A stretch of DNA of 64,000 bases. Origin: Stutzerimonas nosocomialis (GTDB lineage: Bacteria > Pseudomonadota > Gammaproteobacteria > Pseudomonadales > Pseudomonadaceae). The stretch covers positions 1-64,000 of the forward strand of contig NZ_QLAE01000021.1 of assembly GCF_005876855.1 (NCBI RefSeq), read 5' to 3'. Both the position numbers and the translations under genes were made by a program. The notes under the pieces were generated by a model. That model had not been told where the DNA came from. It saw only the letters and a program-made list of their open reading frames with translations, and made no database searches. Within the stretch, counting starts at the first letter, position 1; each line of letters begins with the position of its first letter. Shown here piece after piece: positions 36,464-46,500 of this stretch.

Positions 36464-37369
36464 TCAGACGGCGAGGTTCTGCTCGGTCATGCGCACCATC
36501 GCCAGGCGCCGGTAGCGTGAGGGCGTCATCCCCTTGAGCTGCTGGAAGCGGCGATTGAAGTTCGAGAGGTTGTTGAAGCCCGACTCGAAGCAGACGTCGG
36601 TGACCGGCTTGTCGCTTTCCACCAGCAACTCGCAGGACTTGCTGATGCGCAGGCTGTTGACGAACTCGACGAAGCAGCGCCCGGTCGCGCGCTTGAAAAA
36701 GCGCGAGAAGTAGGTGGGCTTCATGCCCAGGTGGGCGGCGACCTCTTCGAGCGGCAGGTCGCGCATGTAGTGCTCGAAGATGTAGTTCACCGCGAGGTTG
36801 GTGCGGTCGGCATGGTGTTCGTCGCCCAGCTGCGCCGAGGTGGCGCCGGAGAGCAACTGGTAGTCGTCACAGCGGGCCAGCAGCTCGAGCATGATCAGGA
36901 AATAGCCCAGGCGGGTGACGCCCTCGCTGTCGGCGACCTGCTGCATCAGCTCGCGTGCCTGGCGGATGGTGCGCGGGCAGCGGAACTCGATGCCGTAGCG
37001 CGCGCGCTCGAACATCGGGGCGAGCTGCCGCAGTTCCGAGAAGACGCCGTTGCCGGCCTCGAACAGCTCGTCGGTGAAGTTCACCAGCATGTCGCGCGTG
37101 TGCACGACCTCGCCATCCTCGACCTGGCTGATCCAGTTGTGGGGCAGGTGCGGGCCGGTGAGGAACAGGCTGTCGGGCCCGAAGTTGCCGACGTAGTCGC
37201 CGATGAACACCTTGCCGGAGCTGGCCACGATCAGGTGCAGCTCGTATTCCTTGTGGTTGTGCCAGCGCACCAGCGGGCAGGGGAAGCCATGCTCCCGGTA
37301 GATCAGGGAGTTGCCGTTGTGGTCGTCCATCAGCTCGTAGGACGGATCGGTCGTTCTTGTGCTTTTCAT
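36464..37369 (-). CDS. mtlR: AraC-family activator of polyol catabolism (MtlR)
   Basis: The 301-residue protein has an N-terminal cupin-like sensing domain (HGFPCPLVRWHNHKEYELHLI, GDYVGNFGPDSLFLTGPHLPHNW). Two C-terminal AraC helix-turn-helices follow (LPLEEVAAHLGMKPTYFSRFFKR and ITDVCFESGF-like VTDVCFESGFNNLSNFNRRFQ, ending KGMTPSRYR). Length and position directly upstream of mtlE match MtlR of P. fluorescens, which activates the mtl operon with mannitol, sorbitol or arabitol. The ATG at 37369 follows the mtlZ stop by 43 bases, so the two genes are probably cotranscribed. Confidence 0.93.
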   Translation of the reverse strand: MKSTRTTDPSYELMDDHNGNSLIYREHGFPCPLVRWHNHKEYELHLIVASSGKVFIGDYVGNFGPDSLFLTGPHLPHNWISQVEDGEVVHTRDMLVNFTDELFEAGNGVFSELRQLAPMFERARYGIEFRCPRTIRQARELMQQVADSEGVTRLGYFLIMLELLARCDDYQLLSGATSAQLGDEHHADRTNLAVNYIFEHYMRDLPLEEVAAHLGMKPTYFSRFFKRATGRCFVEFVNSLRISKSCELLVESDKPVTDVCFESGFNNLSNFNRRFQQLKGMTPSRYRRLAMVRMTEQNLAV

Positions 37370-37412
37370 GGCGCCGCTGTCATGAGCCCAATCCGCAGAG
37401 GGTATAGCGCTT

Positions 37413-38381
37413 TTACCCCTGATTTCCAGGCGGCTGCTCCAGGACGGCAAGTTCGCGGCGGTAGGGCAGGTCGGGACCGGTGCGCGAGCAGGTGATCGCC
37501 GCGGCTTCCATGGCGAAGGCGAGCATCTGCACGAGCGTTTCGCGATCGAGCCCGGCGAGCGCGTCGGGACGGTCGAGCCGGCGTTCGTGCAGGAAGGCCA
37601 GCATGGCCGCCTGGAAGGTGTCGCCGGCGCCCACGGTGTCGCGTAACTGCACCGGACGCGCCGGGCCGTGCAGCATGCCGACGCCACGGCTGAAGGCCTG
37701 GGCGCCATCGGCGCCGCGGGTGAGTACGACCAGCTGGCAATGGTCGGTGAGCCAGCTGCGGGCGACGTCCTCCGGGTTGCGGTCGGGGTAGAGCACCTCG
37801 AGATCCTCGAGGCTGACCTTGATCAGATGGGCCTGCCTGGCCAGGTGCTCGATGCGCTCCCGCCAGATCGCCAGGCTCGGTTCCACGTTCAGTCGCACGT
37901 TGGGGTCCAGGGAAATCAGCCGCTGGCCACATTCGCGCGCCACCAGTGACGAAATCGTATCGGCGACCGGTTGCACGACCAGCGAAAAGGAACCGATATG
38001 AATACCCCGGATTCGTTCGTCCAGCGCCGGCAGGTGCTCTTCGCGCAGCAGGCGGTCGGCGCAGCCTTCGCCGCGGAAGCTGTATTGCGGCGAACCGTCG
38101 GACCCGACCGCGACCATCGCCAGCGTGGTGGGCGCGTCGAACTCGATCAGGTAGCGCGCGTCGACCTGCTCCTGCGTCAGGACCTGGCGCAGCTGTCGAC
38201 CCAGCGGATCGTTGGAAAGGCCGGCGAGGAAGGCGACGGGAACGCCAAGGCGGCTCAGGCCGATCGCGACGTTGAACGGCGAACCGCCGGCGACGGCTTC
38301 GAGAGTCAGACGATTGCAGCGCTCCGGCGCGGCTGCGCCGGCAAAGACGTCGAACAGGGCTTCGCCACAGACCAGGTACAT
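37413..38381 (-). CDS. mtlZ: PfkB-family fructokinase (MtlZ)
   Basis: The 322-residue sugar kinase has the PfkB signatures: an N-terminal VCGEALFDVF, GGSPFNVAIGLSRLG, and the C-terminal anion-hole motif DTVGAGDTFQAAMLAFL with the catalytic Asp. It phosphorylates the fructose formed by MtlD to fructose 6-phosphate. In P. fluorescens mtlZ is the last gene after mtlY; here it lies at the opposite end, upstream of mtlR, with its own AT-rich promoter region. Confidence 0.92.
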   Translation of the reverse strand: MYLVCGEALFDVFAGAAAPERCNRLTLEAVAGGSPFNVAIGLSRLGVPVAFLAGLSNDPLGRQLRQVLTQEQVDARYLIEFDAPTTLAMVAVGSDGSPQYSFRGEGCADRLLREEHLPALDERIRGIHIGSFSLVVQPVADTISSLVARECGQRLISLDPNVRLNVEPSLAIWRERIEHLARQAHLIKVSLEDLEVLYPDRNPEDVARSWLTDHCQLVVLTRGADGAQAFSRGVGMLHGPARPVQLRDTVGAGDTFQAAMLAFLHERRLDRPDALAGLDRETLVQMLAFAMEAAAITCSRTGPDLPYRRELAVLEQPPGNQG

Positions 38382-38418
38382 GCAGGTGCTTCCATCCGCG
38401 ATAGGTGCGGGGAGCTTA

Positions 38419-38437
38419 GTCCGGGCATCGCCCGGAC
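38419..38437 (-). promoter_or_regulatory. Inverted repeat in the mtlZ leader
   Basis: GTCCGGGC and GCCCGGAC form a perfect 8-bp inverted repeat around ATC, 38 bases before the mtlZ start. It could be a protein-binding site or an mRNA hairpin in the leader. No T-tract follows. Confidence 0.5.
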
Positions 38438-38489
38438 AACAGTACGAAACGGCTGTGGCAGTGATACGTTCTTGTCATGAGCACAGGGC

Positions 38490-38646
38490 TAAAGACTTCG
38501 AATTGAAGTCAGGAATCGCCTCTAACTCATTGAAAATAAAGGAAAGCACGCTTTATCTAGAGTTTTTCTAGAAATTCCATTATATCATTGAAAAACAAGG
38601 AATATTCCTGATTTTGCGGGGCGTTATGAAATGCCCCGCAGACGCC
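38490..38646. repeat. AT-rich island with direct repeat and palindromes
   Basis: This short stretch is far more AT-rich than its surroundings. It contains a direct repeat, CATTGAAAATAAAGGAA (38528-38544) and CATTGAAAAACAAGGAA (38586-38602), with 15 of 17 bases identical. Between the copies lie two TCTAGA palindromes (38556-38561 and 38567-38572). A GACTTC-N5-GAAGTC repeat (38494-38510) and GGAATATTCC (38599-38608) flank them. A TATAAT on the minus strand (38579-38584) is a possible mtlZ -10. A TGCGGGGC/GCCCCGCA stem (38615-38640) follows the stop of the PstS-OmpA gene and probably ends it. Confidence 0.6.
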
Positions 38647-40020
38647 TCAGTACACCCAGATCTCGACACGGCGGTTGCGAATCCGGCCATTCGCGTCATC
38701 ATTCGAAGCTACTGGAAGTTCGTCTCCCAAACCACTGATTTCTTTGAATATTACGCCGCCTTTTACCAGCTCACGGCGAACCGCCATGGCCCGCAGTCGA
38801 GAGATCAGCGCGGCGCGTGACGGGTCCAGGTTGCTGTCGCCGAAGCCCACCAGGACCGCGCGCTGGCGGAGCAGGTCGTTCTCACGCAGGTACGCGATGA
38901 CCCGATCGATGTCGCGCTGGGCCTTGTTGTCGAGGCGAGCGCTGCCATCGTCGAAGCGGAAGTTGACCGTCAGCCGCTTGGCTTCGCGGGCCAGCTGCCG
39001 ATAGGCCGCCGGCATGCTCTGGGAGGGTGTCTGGGTCACGGCCTGGATGTTCTGGGCGATATAGCCGGCCTTCACCACGACCGCCTGGCCGGCATCGCTG
39101 TGGGCGAAGTCGATGAAGCGGCGCACCCAGTCAGAATGGCTGGAGGGATTTGCATAGAAGAACAGGCGGCGCGACAGCGGATAGTCTTCGGTGGCGACCG
39201 TCGTCGTTTCCGGGAACATCGGCAGCGAATTGCCATCGGTGATCGCCAGCGCCTTGGCCCGACCGACCGACGCCAGCCCGACGAAGCCAACGGCCCCGGG
39301 GTCGCCCACCACGGCGGCGGAGAGTTCGTCGTTGGATTCGTAACGCAGCGCGCTGCTGTGCAGCGACGTCGAGTGGCTGGCCAGGACCAGCTCCTTGAAG
39401 GTGTCGTAGGTACCCGACATGTCATCGCGTGCGTGCAGCCTCACGGAGAGGTCGGCCCCGCCGATCTCCGCCCAGTTCTTCACCTGGCCGGCGAACAGTC
39501 GCGCCAGCTGCTCCGAGGAGATGCTCTGCATCGGGTTGGACGGGTGCACGATGATCGCCAGGCCGTCGATGGCGACGACCTGCTCGGCCTGCATGCTCTT
39601 GAGATCACCGAGGGAGGCCAGCGAAGCCAGTTCGCTGTCCTTGATCGGCCGCGAGGAGGCCGCCAGATCGGTGGTGCCATTCTTCAATCCGACGAAACCG
39701 GTGCCCGAACCGTGTGCCGCGACGGTGGCGATTACCGGCTGGCCCTGCGCGTCCCTGGCGCTGACCTGCTGCTCGTTCTCGACCCCGGTGGGGCGGATGG
39801 CGACGTCGGTGAAGCCTTCGGCCTTGAACAGCTCCGCCACGAGCATCGGGGCCAGCTTGGCACCGACGGTGTTGGAGCCCTGGATGCGCAGTACCGGCTG
39901 CGCAGCGGTCTGCTGTGCAAGCGCCTGACCCGCCAGCGGCAACAGCCCCAGCAGCCCCAGCGACAGGCTGCGCAATGCCTTGCCCCAACCCTGACGACCC
40001 TTATCCCTGCTGATGTCCAT
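38647..40020 (-). CDS. PstS-like phosphate-binding domain fused to OmpA C-terminal domain
   Basis: The 457-residue exported protein has a signal peptide (hydrophobic LGLLGLLPLAGQALA). A PstS-type domain (~30-320) carries RIQGSNTVGAKLAP, AHGSGTGFVGLKNGTTDLAASSRPI, DDMSGTYDTFKELVL and GDPGAVGFVGL, whose Ser/Asp/Gly loops resemble phosphate ligands. A C-terminal OmpA-like peptidoglycan-binding domain follows (TVNFRFDDGSARLDNKAQRDIDRVIAYL, VGFGDSNLD, NRRVEIWVY). It may hold phosphate or act as a sensor near the cell wall. The ATG at 40020 has GGGAG upstream; the frame from 40038 adds six codons lacking a site. A Pho box lies immediately upstream, predicting induction by phosphate starvation. Confidence 0.9.
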   Translation of the reverse strand: MDISRDKGRQGWGKALRSLSLGLLGLLPLAGQALAQQTAAQPVLRIQGSNTVGAKLAPMLVAELFKAEGFTDVAIRPTGVENEQQVSARDAQGQPVIATVAAHGSGTGFVGLKNGTTDLAASSRPIKDSELASLASLGDLKSMQAEQVVAIDGLAIIVHPSNPMQSISSEQLARLFAGQVKNWAEIGGADLSVRLHARDDMSGTYDTFKELVLASHSTSLHSSALRYESNDELSAAVVGDPGAVGFVGLASVGRAKALAITDGNSLPMFPETTTVATEDYPLSRRLFFYANPSSHSDWVRRFIDFAHSDAGQAVVVKAGYIAQNIQAVTQTPSQSMPAAYRQLAREAKRLTVNFRFDDGSARLDNKAQRDIDRVIAYLRENDLLRQRAVLVGFGDSNLDPSRAALISRLRAMAVRRELVKGGVIFKEISGLGDELPVASNDDANGRIRNRRVEIWVY

Positions 40021-40053
40021 GCTGAGCTCCCTACCCAAGAAGGCGGGGAGAAT

Positions 40054-40082
40054 AAGTCAGAATGATGACCGATTGATGACGG
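40054..40082 (-). promoter_or_regulatory. Pho box with third partial repeat and -10 element
   Basis: On the minus strand CCGTCAT, CGGTCAT and CTGACTT recur with exact 11-base periodicity. The first two match the PhoB consensus CTGTCAT at six of seven positions and the third at five. Ten bases after the second repeat lies TATTCT (40049-40054), a fair -10 at the spacing usual for PhoB-activated promoters. It directly precedes the PstS-OmpA gene. Confidence 0.75.
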
Positions 40083-40115
40083 GGTGCGGCCTGCCGGAAG
40101 GGCGTCACATTTCAG

Positions 40116-40928
40116 TCAGGCCAGCTCGACCCAGACCGGACAATGGTCGGAGGGTTTGTCCATGGCGCGGATCTCGTAATCGACGCCGGTGTGCTTCAGG
40201 CGCGGGCGCAGACCGCTGGAGGTCATGATCAGGTCGATCCGCAGGCCGCGACGGGGCGAATCCTCGAAACCGCGGCTGCGGTAGTCGAACCAGCTGAAGC
40301 GGTCGTTCACCTCGGCATTGAGCGTGCGGAAGCTGTCCTCCAGCCCCCAGGCCTTGAGCTTGCACAGCCATTCGCGCTCTTCGGGCAGGAAGCTGCACTT
40401 GCCCGTGCGCAGCCAGCGTTTGGCGTTCGCCTCGCCGATGCCGATGTCGCAATCCTCCGGCGAGATGTTGAAGTCGCCCATCACGGCGATGGCCTGGTCG
40501 GGGGTGAAGCGCTCTTCGATGAAGGCCTGCAGGTCGGCGTAGAACTTGGTCTTGGCCGGGAACTTGACGGGGTGGCTGCGGCTTTCGCCCTGGGGGAAAT
40601 AGCCGTTCATCACGGTGACCGGCATGCCGTTGGCATCGGCGAAGCGGCCCCAGATGAAGCGTTTCTGCGATTCCTCGCCGTCGTTGGGCAGGCCCTTGTG
40701 GATTTCCAGCGGCGCCTGGCGCGAGAGCAGGGCGACGCCGTAGTGACCCTTCTGGCCGTGGTAATGGACGTGGTAGCCCAGCGCCTCGACCTCCGCCTGG
40801 GGGAACTGCTCGTCGGAGACCTTGGTTTCCTGAAGGCCGATGACGTCGGGCTGGTGCTTGTCGATCAAGGCGGCGAGCTGATGGGGGCGAGCGCGCAGGC
40901 CGTTGATGTTGAACGAAACGAGTTTCAT
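40116..40928 (-). CDS. xthA: Exodeoxyribonuclease III
   Basis: The 270-residue AP endonuclease/3'-exonuclease of base excision repair has all catalytic motifs: FNINGLRAR (Asn), [13 protein letters not shown] (Glu metal ligand), [13 protein letters not shown] (Asp/Asn), RIDLIM (Asp) and [13 protein letters not shown] (Asp-His pair). The length is standard and the ATG opens directly on [11 protein letters not shown]. It stands alone, in the same orientation as the PstS-OmpA gene 95 bases downstream. Confidence 0.96.
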   Translation of the reverse strand: MKLVSFNINGLRARPHQLAALIDKHQPDVIGLQETKVSDEQFPQAEVEALGYHVHYHGQKGHYGVALLSRQAPLEIHKGLPNDGEESQKRFIWGRFADANGMPVTVMNGYFPQGESRSHPVKFPAKTKFYADLQAFIEERFTPDQAIAVMGDFNISPEDCDIGIGEANAKRWLRTGKCSFLPEEREWLCKLKAWGLEDSFRTLNAEVNDRFSWFDYRSRGFEDSPRRGLRIDLIMTSSGLRPRLKHTGVDYEIRAMDKPSDHCPVWVELA

Positions 40929-41085
40929 GGGCTGTCCGGTTCGCAAAAGCGCAGATTCTAGAGGCTCGGGAAGCTGCCGGCGAGCCCGGCGGGCCGCCCC
41001 GGGCTTCGGCTGACGTCGGTCCGGACGCGTGGCGAGCCCTTTGCGGCGGTGCTACCGTCCCTGTAACCCTCATGCGAGAACTGCC

Positions 41086-41724
41086 ATGCCGACCACTGCC
41101 GAAATTCGCATGCTCGATAGCGGTTATGCCCGGGAAACCTGCTCGCTGCTGTATCACGCCTATCGGCACGAGCCGACCTTTTCCTACCTGTTCGAGGCCG
41201 ACCGTCCGGGCTACGACCACCGGGTACGGGCCACGGCGCGCGAGCTGGTGCGTCAGCATTTCTTCCAAGAGCAGCCGGCCCTGGGGCTGCTGGTGGAGGA
41301 TCGCCTGGTGGCCGCCGCGCTGATCGCGCCGCCGCAGCGCAGGCTCGATGTCACCGAAAGCTGGGCCTGGCGCATGCGCATGCTGCTGTCGGCCGGGTTT
41401 CGTTGCACCCGCCGCTACCTGGATTACCACGCCGCGGTGCTGTCCTGCCTGCCGCCGGGCGCTTTCCACGTGCTGCCACTGATGGGCGTGCACCCCAATT
41501 ACCAGGGGCACGGCTATGGCGAGCAGTTGCTCGAGGCGCTGCATGACTGGTGCGCCGAGGACCCGAATTCAGAAGGCCTGGTGATCGACACCGGCAACAG
41601 CCGATACCGAGGCTTCTACGAACGCCAGGGGTACCAGGAGATCGGCGAGGTGGCCATCGGGCCGGTGGTCGAGCAGCTGTTCTTCCATCCTTCGCCCGGA
41701 CACCAGCAGGCGGCGAGCGGCTGA
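41086..41724 (+). CDS. GNAT-family N-acetyltransferase
   Basis: The 212-residue protein has the GNAT fold, with the acetyl-CoA pyrophosphate loop LMGVHPNYQGHGYGEQLLEAL (Q-x-x-G-x-G) and the following helix and strand VIDTGNSRYRGFYERQGYQEIGE. The N-terminal region (CSLLYHAYRHEPTFSYLF) resembles GNAT proteins that act on small molecules. The start at 41086 gives a complete domain. Its substrate is not predictable. It is followed by tamA with a 140-base gap. Confidence 0.88.
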   Translation: MPTTAEIRMLDSGYARETCSLLYHAYRHEPTFSYLFEADRPGYDHRVRATARELVRQHFFQEQPALGLLVEDRLVAAALIAPPQRRLDVTESWAWRMRMLLSAGFRCTRRYLDYHAAVLSCLPPGAFHVLPLMGVHPNYQGHGYGEQLLEALHDWCAEDPNSEGLVIDTGNSRYRGFYERQGYQEIGEVAIGPVVEQLFFHPSPGHQQAASG

Positions 41725-41864
41725 GCGCGCCGAGAATTTTCGCCCAGCGCGGCAGTCTCAAGCTGCCGGATACTTTCAAGATGTACATCATGTCCTCTAC
41801 ACGGCAGCCGCTTTTGAGCCTTCCTCGCGCCTCGGCGGCAAGCGCCGTGCTAGCATCCGCGGCC

Positions 41865-43592
41865 ATGTGGTCATCGAACAAAAACCGTCTGGCAGCCCTC
41901 GGCGCGTTGTCTCTTTTTGCCGGCAACCTCATCGCCGCCGAACTCGAGGTCCGGGTGCAGCCAGGCAGCCGCGCGGTACGCGAGAACATCGAGAATTACA
42001 TCGGCGGCCTGGGCGAGCGCGACGAACGCGAGCTGCTGCGCTACAGCCGCATCGCCCAGCAGCAGGCCGAGAAGGCGCTTCAGGCGCTGGGTTACTACCG
42101 CAGCGAAATCACCAGCGAAGTGGTGGGTGGCGAGAATCCCCGGCTGATCCTGACGGTCAAGCGTGGCGAGCCGGTGCGCCTTCGCCACGTGACGCTCCGG
42201 CTCGAAGGTCCTGCTTCGGAATTCCGCTCGTTCACCGTGCCGCGCCGCGTGCTGGTCGCCGGGGAAGTGCTCAACCACGGGCGCTACGAGGAGGTGAAGC
42301 AGCAGTTCCTCAACCAGGCTTCCCGCTACGGTTACTTCGACGGACGCTTCTCCGCGCAACGGCTTGCCGTCGATCCGGCCGAGAATGTCGCGGACGTGGA
42401 GCTGGTGTTCGTCAGCGGGCCGCGTTACCGGCTCGGCGACGTGCGTTTCGAAGGCGATGCGCCGTTCGATGACGACCTGCTCGCGCGCATGGTGACCTTC
42501 GAGCCCGACACCCCCTACGATTCCGAGCTGATCGCGGAACTGAGCCGCGCGCTGCAGTCGAGCGGCTATTTCGAAGGCGTGCGGGTCGATGCCAACCCGG
42601 CCAACAGCGAGGCGCAGCGCATTCCGGTCGCGGTCCAGCTGACCACGCGCCGGCCGCGAACCCTCGGTGTCGGGCTTGGCTATTCCACCGACGTCGGACC
42701 GCGCGTGCGGCTGAACTGGACGCGCCACTGGGTCAACCCGCAAGGCCACAGCTACGGGGCTGAGACCGAACTCTCCGCGCCCCGGCAGAATGTCGGCCTC
42801 TGGTACGACATTCCGGGCGACCCGCCGCTGACCGACAAGCTGCGCCTGGCCGGCGGCTATCAATATGAAGAGATTTCCGGCACCGACACCCTGAGCCGCC
42901 TGCTGACGGTCGGCCCGGAGTGGCACAGCCAGCGGCCCAGCGGCTGGCAGCGGGTGCTCTCGGTCAAGTGGCAGCGCGAGGAATACCGCCTGGGCGACGA
43001 CTCCGGGCTGAGCACCCTGTTGATGCCGGGCGTCTCCTATAGCTACCTGCGCAGCGACAGCCGGGTCGACCCGAGCCGGGGCTACCGGCTGCAGTTCGAG
43101 CTGGCCGGGGCCAAGGAAGGGCTGCTGTCGGACGCCGACCTGATCCACGGCAACGCGATGTTGCGCGGCCTGACCACCCTCGGCGGGCGGCACCGCTTCC
43201 TCGGCCGCGTGCAGTTCGGCGGCAACCTCACCGACGAATACAAGGCCGTCCCGCCCTCGCTGCGCTACTTCGCCGGCGGCGACCAGAGCGTGCGCGGTTA
43301 CGACTACCAGACCCTGTCGCCGACCAACAGCGACGGCGATCGCATCGGCGGGCGCTACATGTTCGCCGTCAGCGCCGAATACCAGTATTCGGTGGCCGAA
43401 CGCTGGCGTATCGCGACCTTCGTCGACCAGGGCAACGCATTCAATTCGCTCGATTTCCCCACCCTGAAAAGCGCCGTGGGCGTCGGCGTGCGCTGGGTTT
43501 CGCCGGTCGGGCCGATCCGCGTCGATCTCGCGCATCCGCTCGATAGCGAGGGTGGCGTGAGGCTGCATTTCTCCATGGGCCCCGAACTGTGA
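41865..43592 (+). CDS. tamA: Translocation and assembly module TamA (Omp85 family)
   Basis: The 575-residue protein has a signal peptide (RLAALGALSLFAGNLIAAEL), three POTRA domains (~25-265) and a C-terminal Omp85 beta-barrel. The barrel contains the lid-lock motif VRGYDYQ, the RWRIATFVDQGNAF strand and the ending GGVRLHFSMGPEL. TamA works with TamB in envelope biogenesis, autotransporter insertion and phospholipid transport. The ATG at 41865 gives a length close to the E. coli protein (577); the ribosome binding site is weak. It overlaps tamB by four bases (GTGA). Confidence 0.93.
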   Translation: MWSSNKNRLAALGALSLFAGNLIAAELEVRVQPGSRAVRENIENYIGGLGERDERELLRYSRIAQQQAEKALQALGYYRSEITSEVVGGENPRLILTVKRGEPVRLRHVTLRLEGPASEFRSFTVPRRVLVAGEVLNHGRYEEVKQQFLNQASRYGYFDGRFSAQRLAVDPAENVADVELVFVSGPRYRLGDVRFEGDAPFDDDLLARMVTFEPDTPYDSELIAELSRALQSSGYFEGVRVDANPANSEAQRIPVAVQLTTRRPRTLGVGLGYSTDVGPRVRLNWTRHWVNPQGHSYGAETELSAPRQNVGLWYDIPGDPPLTDKLRLAGGYQYEEISGTDTLSRLLTVGPEWHSQRPSGWQRVLSVKWQREEYRLGDDSGLSTLLMPGVSYSYLRSDSRVDPSRGYRLQFELAGAKEGLLSDADLIHGNAMLRGLTTLGGRHRFLGRVQFGGNLTDEYKAVPPSLRYFAGGDQSVRGYDYQTLSPTNSDGDRIGGRYMFAVSAEYQYSVAERWRIATFVDQGNAFNSLDFPTLKSAVGVGVRWVSPVGPIRVDLAHPLDSEGGVRLHFSMGPEL

Positions 43593-46500
43593 GGCGCATC
43601 GTCAAAGGCCTTGGCTGGACGCTGCTGGCACTCGTTCTGCTGCTGGTGCTCGCCGTGGGGACGATCCTCGGAACCGCCGCCGGCAGCCGCTGGGCGCTGT
43701 CGCAGGTCCCGGGCCTGGCGCTGGAAGGCTTCGACGGGCGGCTGGGGGGCAGCTGGCAGGCGCAGCGGCTGGTCTGGACCCAGGACGGCAACCGCGTCGA
43801 GATCAGCCAGCCGGCGCTGGCCTGGCGCCCCGGATGCCTGTTGAAACGCACGCTCTGCGTGGATGAGCTGCGGGCGGCGGCGGTCGACCTGCAGTTTCCG
43901 CCCGGCGACGAGCCGCCGACGGACGAGCCCCTGACGCTGCCCGATATCGATCTGCCGCTGGCCCTGCACATCGAGCGCATCGACGTCGGGCCGCTGCGCC
44001 TGAACGGCGTCGAGCAGCTGCAGTCGTTGCAGCTGCGGGCGGACTGGAATGGCGGCGGGCTCGACATCCATGCGCTGCAGGTGCGTCGCGAGGACCTTTC
44101 GCTGGAGGCCACCGGGCGCCTCGAACCCACGGGACAGTGGCCGCTGCGGTTGCAGGGCGATGCTGCCGTGAGATCGCCCGACGAGCAACCCTGGGCGCTG
44201 AAGCTGGCGGTCGACGGCGAAGTGCGCGAGCGGGTGCGCCTCGACGTGGAAAGCCAGGGTTATCTCGATGGCCGCCTGCAGGGCGAGGTCCAGCCCCTGG
44301 ACGATCGCCTGCCGGCCACCGTGCGCCTCACCGCCACCGGCTTCAAGGCGAGCCCCGAGTTGCCCGAAACCTTGCGCGTCGACGACCTGGAGCTGACTGC
44401 CGACGGCAATCTCCAGGACGGCTACCGCCTGCTGGCCACCAGCCGCCTGCCGGGCGAGGGCGGCGACGTGCGCGTCGCGCTGGAGGGGCTGGTGAACCTC
44501 GCCGGTGCGCGGCTCGACAGCCTCGAGCTGGACGCCGGGGGCAACCGCTGGGTCCGCCTCAACGGCAACCTGGACTGGGAAGAGGCGATCACCGCCGATG
44601 CCCGTCTGGCCTGGCGAGAGTTTCCCTGGCGCCGGCTGTATCCGGACATCGACGAGCCGCCGGTGGCCCTGCGCGAGCTGACTGCCGAGGCGCATTACGA
44701 CGACGGCAACTACTTGGGCAATTTCGCCGCGGCGCTGACGGGCCCTGCGGGCGATTTCAGCCTGGCCAGCCCGTTCAGCGGCGACCTGGGCGCCATCCAC
44801 CTGCCGCAGCTGGAACTGAAGGCGGGACAGGGCCGGGCGGCGGGCAGCGTGAGCGTCGGTTTCGCCGAACACATCGAGTGGAAGGCCGACCTGGCCCTCG
44901 AACAGATCGACCCCGCCTATTGGGTCGCCGAGCTGCCGGGCCGCCTGGGCGGTTCGCTGGCCAGCCGGGGGTCGCTGCGCGACGACGCGCTGCAGGCCGA
45001 TGCCGCGCTCGACGTCAACGGACGCCTGCGCGGCCAGCCGACGCGCCTGCAGCTCAAGGCCAGCGGGGAAGGGGAGACCTGGACGCTGGCGGGCCTGGAT
45101 CTGCGCATGGGCGACAACCGCATCCAGGGCGACGGGCGACTCGCCGGCGAGGCCCTGAGCGGCAAGCTGGCGCTGGACCTGCCACGCCTGGCGCAACTCT
45201 GGCCGGGACTGGAAGGGCGCATCACGGGCCGCGCGAGCGCCGGCGGAACCTTGCAGCAACCCCAGGGGCAGGTGAGCCTGGACGGGCAGGGCGTCCAGTT
45301 CGAAGGCAACAGCCTGAGCCAGTTGCGCCTGACGGCGAACCTCGCCGAGGGCGAACGCGGCAGCCTGGAACTCGTCGCCAGCGGCATCGAGGCGGGCGAG
45401 ACCGATCTCGGGGACTTGAGGGTGGCCGCCAACGGCACCCGCCCGCAGCACCAGGGCAACCTCGAGCTGACCGGGCCGACCGCCAACCTGTCGATGGCGC
45501 TGGATGGCGGTCTGCGCGGTGACGACTGGCGAGGGCGCCTGCTGCGTGCGCGGCTGGACGCCTCCGGCCAGGACTGGCGATTGCAGGAGTCGGCGACGCT
45601 GGAGCGCCTGGCCAACGGCCGGATCAACCTGGGAAGCCATTGCTGGGCGTCCGGCCCGGCGACGCTGTGCGCCGAGGACCAGCGGCTGATGCCCGATCCG
45701 CGAATCCGTTACCGCTTGCGCAACTTCCAGATCGCCAGCCTCGCCGAGTACTTCCCGGCGGAGCTTGCCTGGGAGGGCGTGGTGAGCGCCGACATCGCGC
45801 TCGACCTGCCCAGCGCCGGGCCGAGCGGCAACATCCGCGTGGATGCCGGGCCGGGCACCTTTCGCATGCGCGAAGAGGATCGCTGGCACGACTTCCCCTA
45901 CAGCACCCTCACGCTCAACAGCGACCTGAGCCCCCAGCGCGTCGACGGCCGCCTGAGCTTCGACGGGGGCGAGCTGGGGGAGCTGGAGGTGAGGCTCGGC
46001 CTGGACCCGCGCACCGACGCCAAGCCGCTGGACGGTGAGTTCCGCCTGCGCGGGCTCAACCTTGCGGTGGGACGCCCGTTCATCGCCCAGGTCGAACGCA
46101 TGGAAGGCCAGCTCAACGGCAGTGGCGTGATCGGCGGGACCCTGCTCGATCCTCGGATTAACGGCCAGCTGCTGCTCAGCGGCGGGGAAATCTCGGGCAG
46201 CGAGCTGCCCATGAGCTTCGAAGGCCTGCAGGTGCGCCTGCAGATCGAGGGCCAGCAGGCGACCCTCGATGGCGACTGGCGCAGCGGCCAGCAGGGCAGC
46301 GGTCGACTGGGTGGTTCGGTGTCCTGGATGGACGAACTGGACGTGGACCTGAGGATCGCCGGCACGCGCCTGCCGGTGGTCGTCGAGCCGTTCGCCGAAC
46401 TCGAAGTGGAGCCCGACCTGCGGATTCGGATGGACGAGCGTCGGCTCGCCATCAGCGGCCAGGTCAACGTGCCGCGTGGCGACATCACCGTGCGCGAGCT

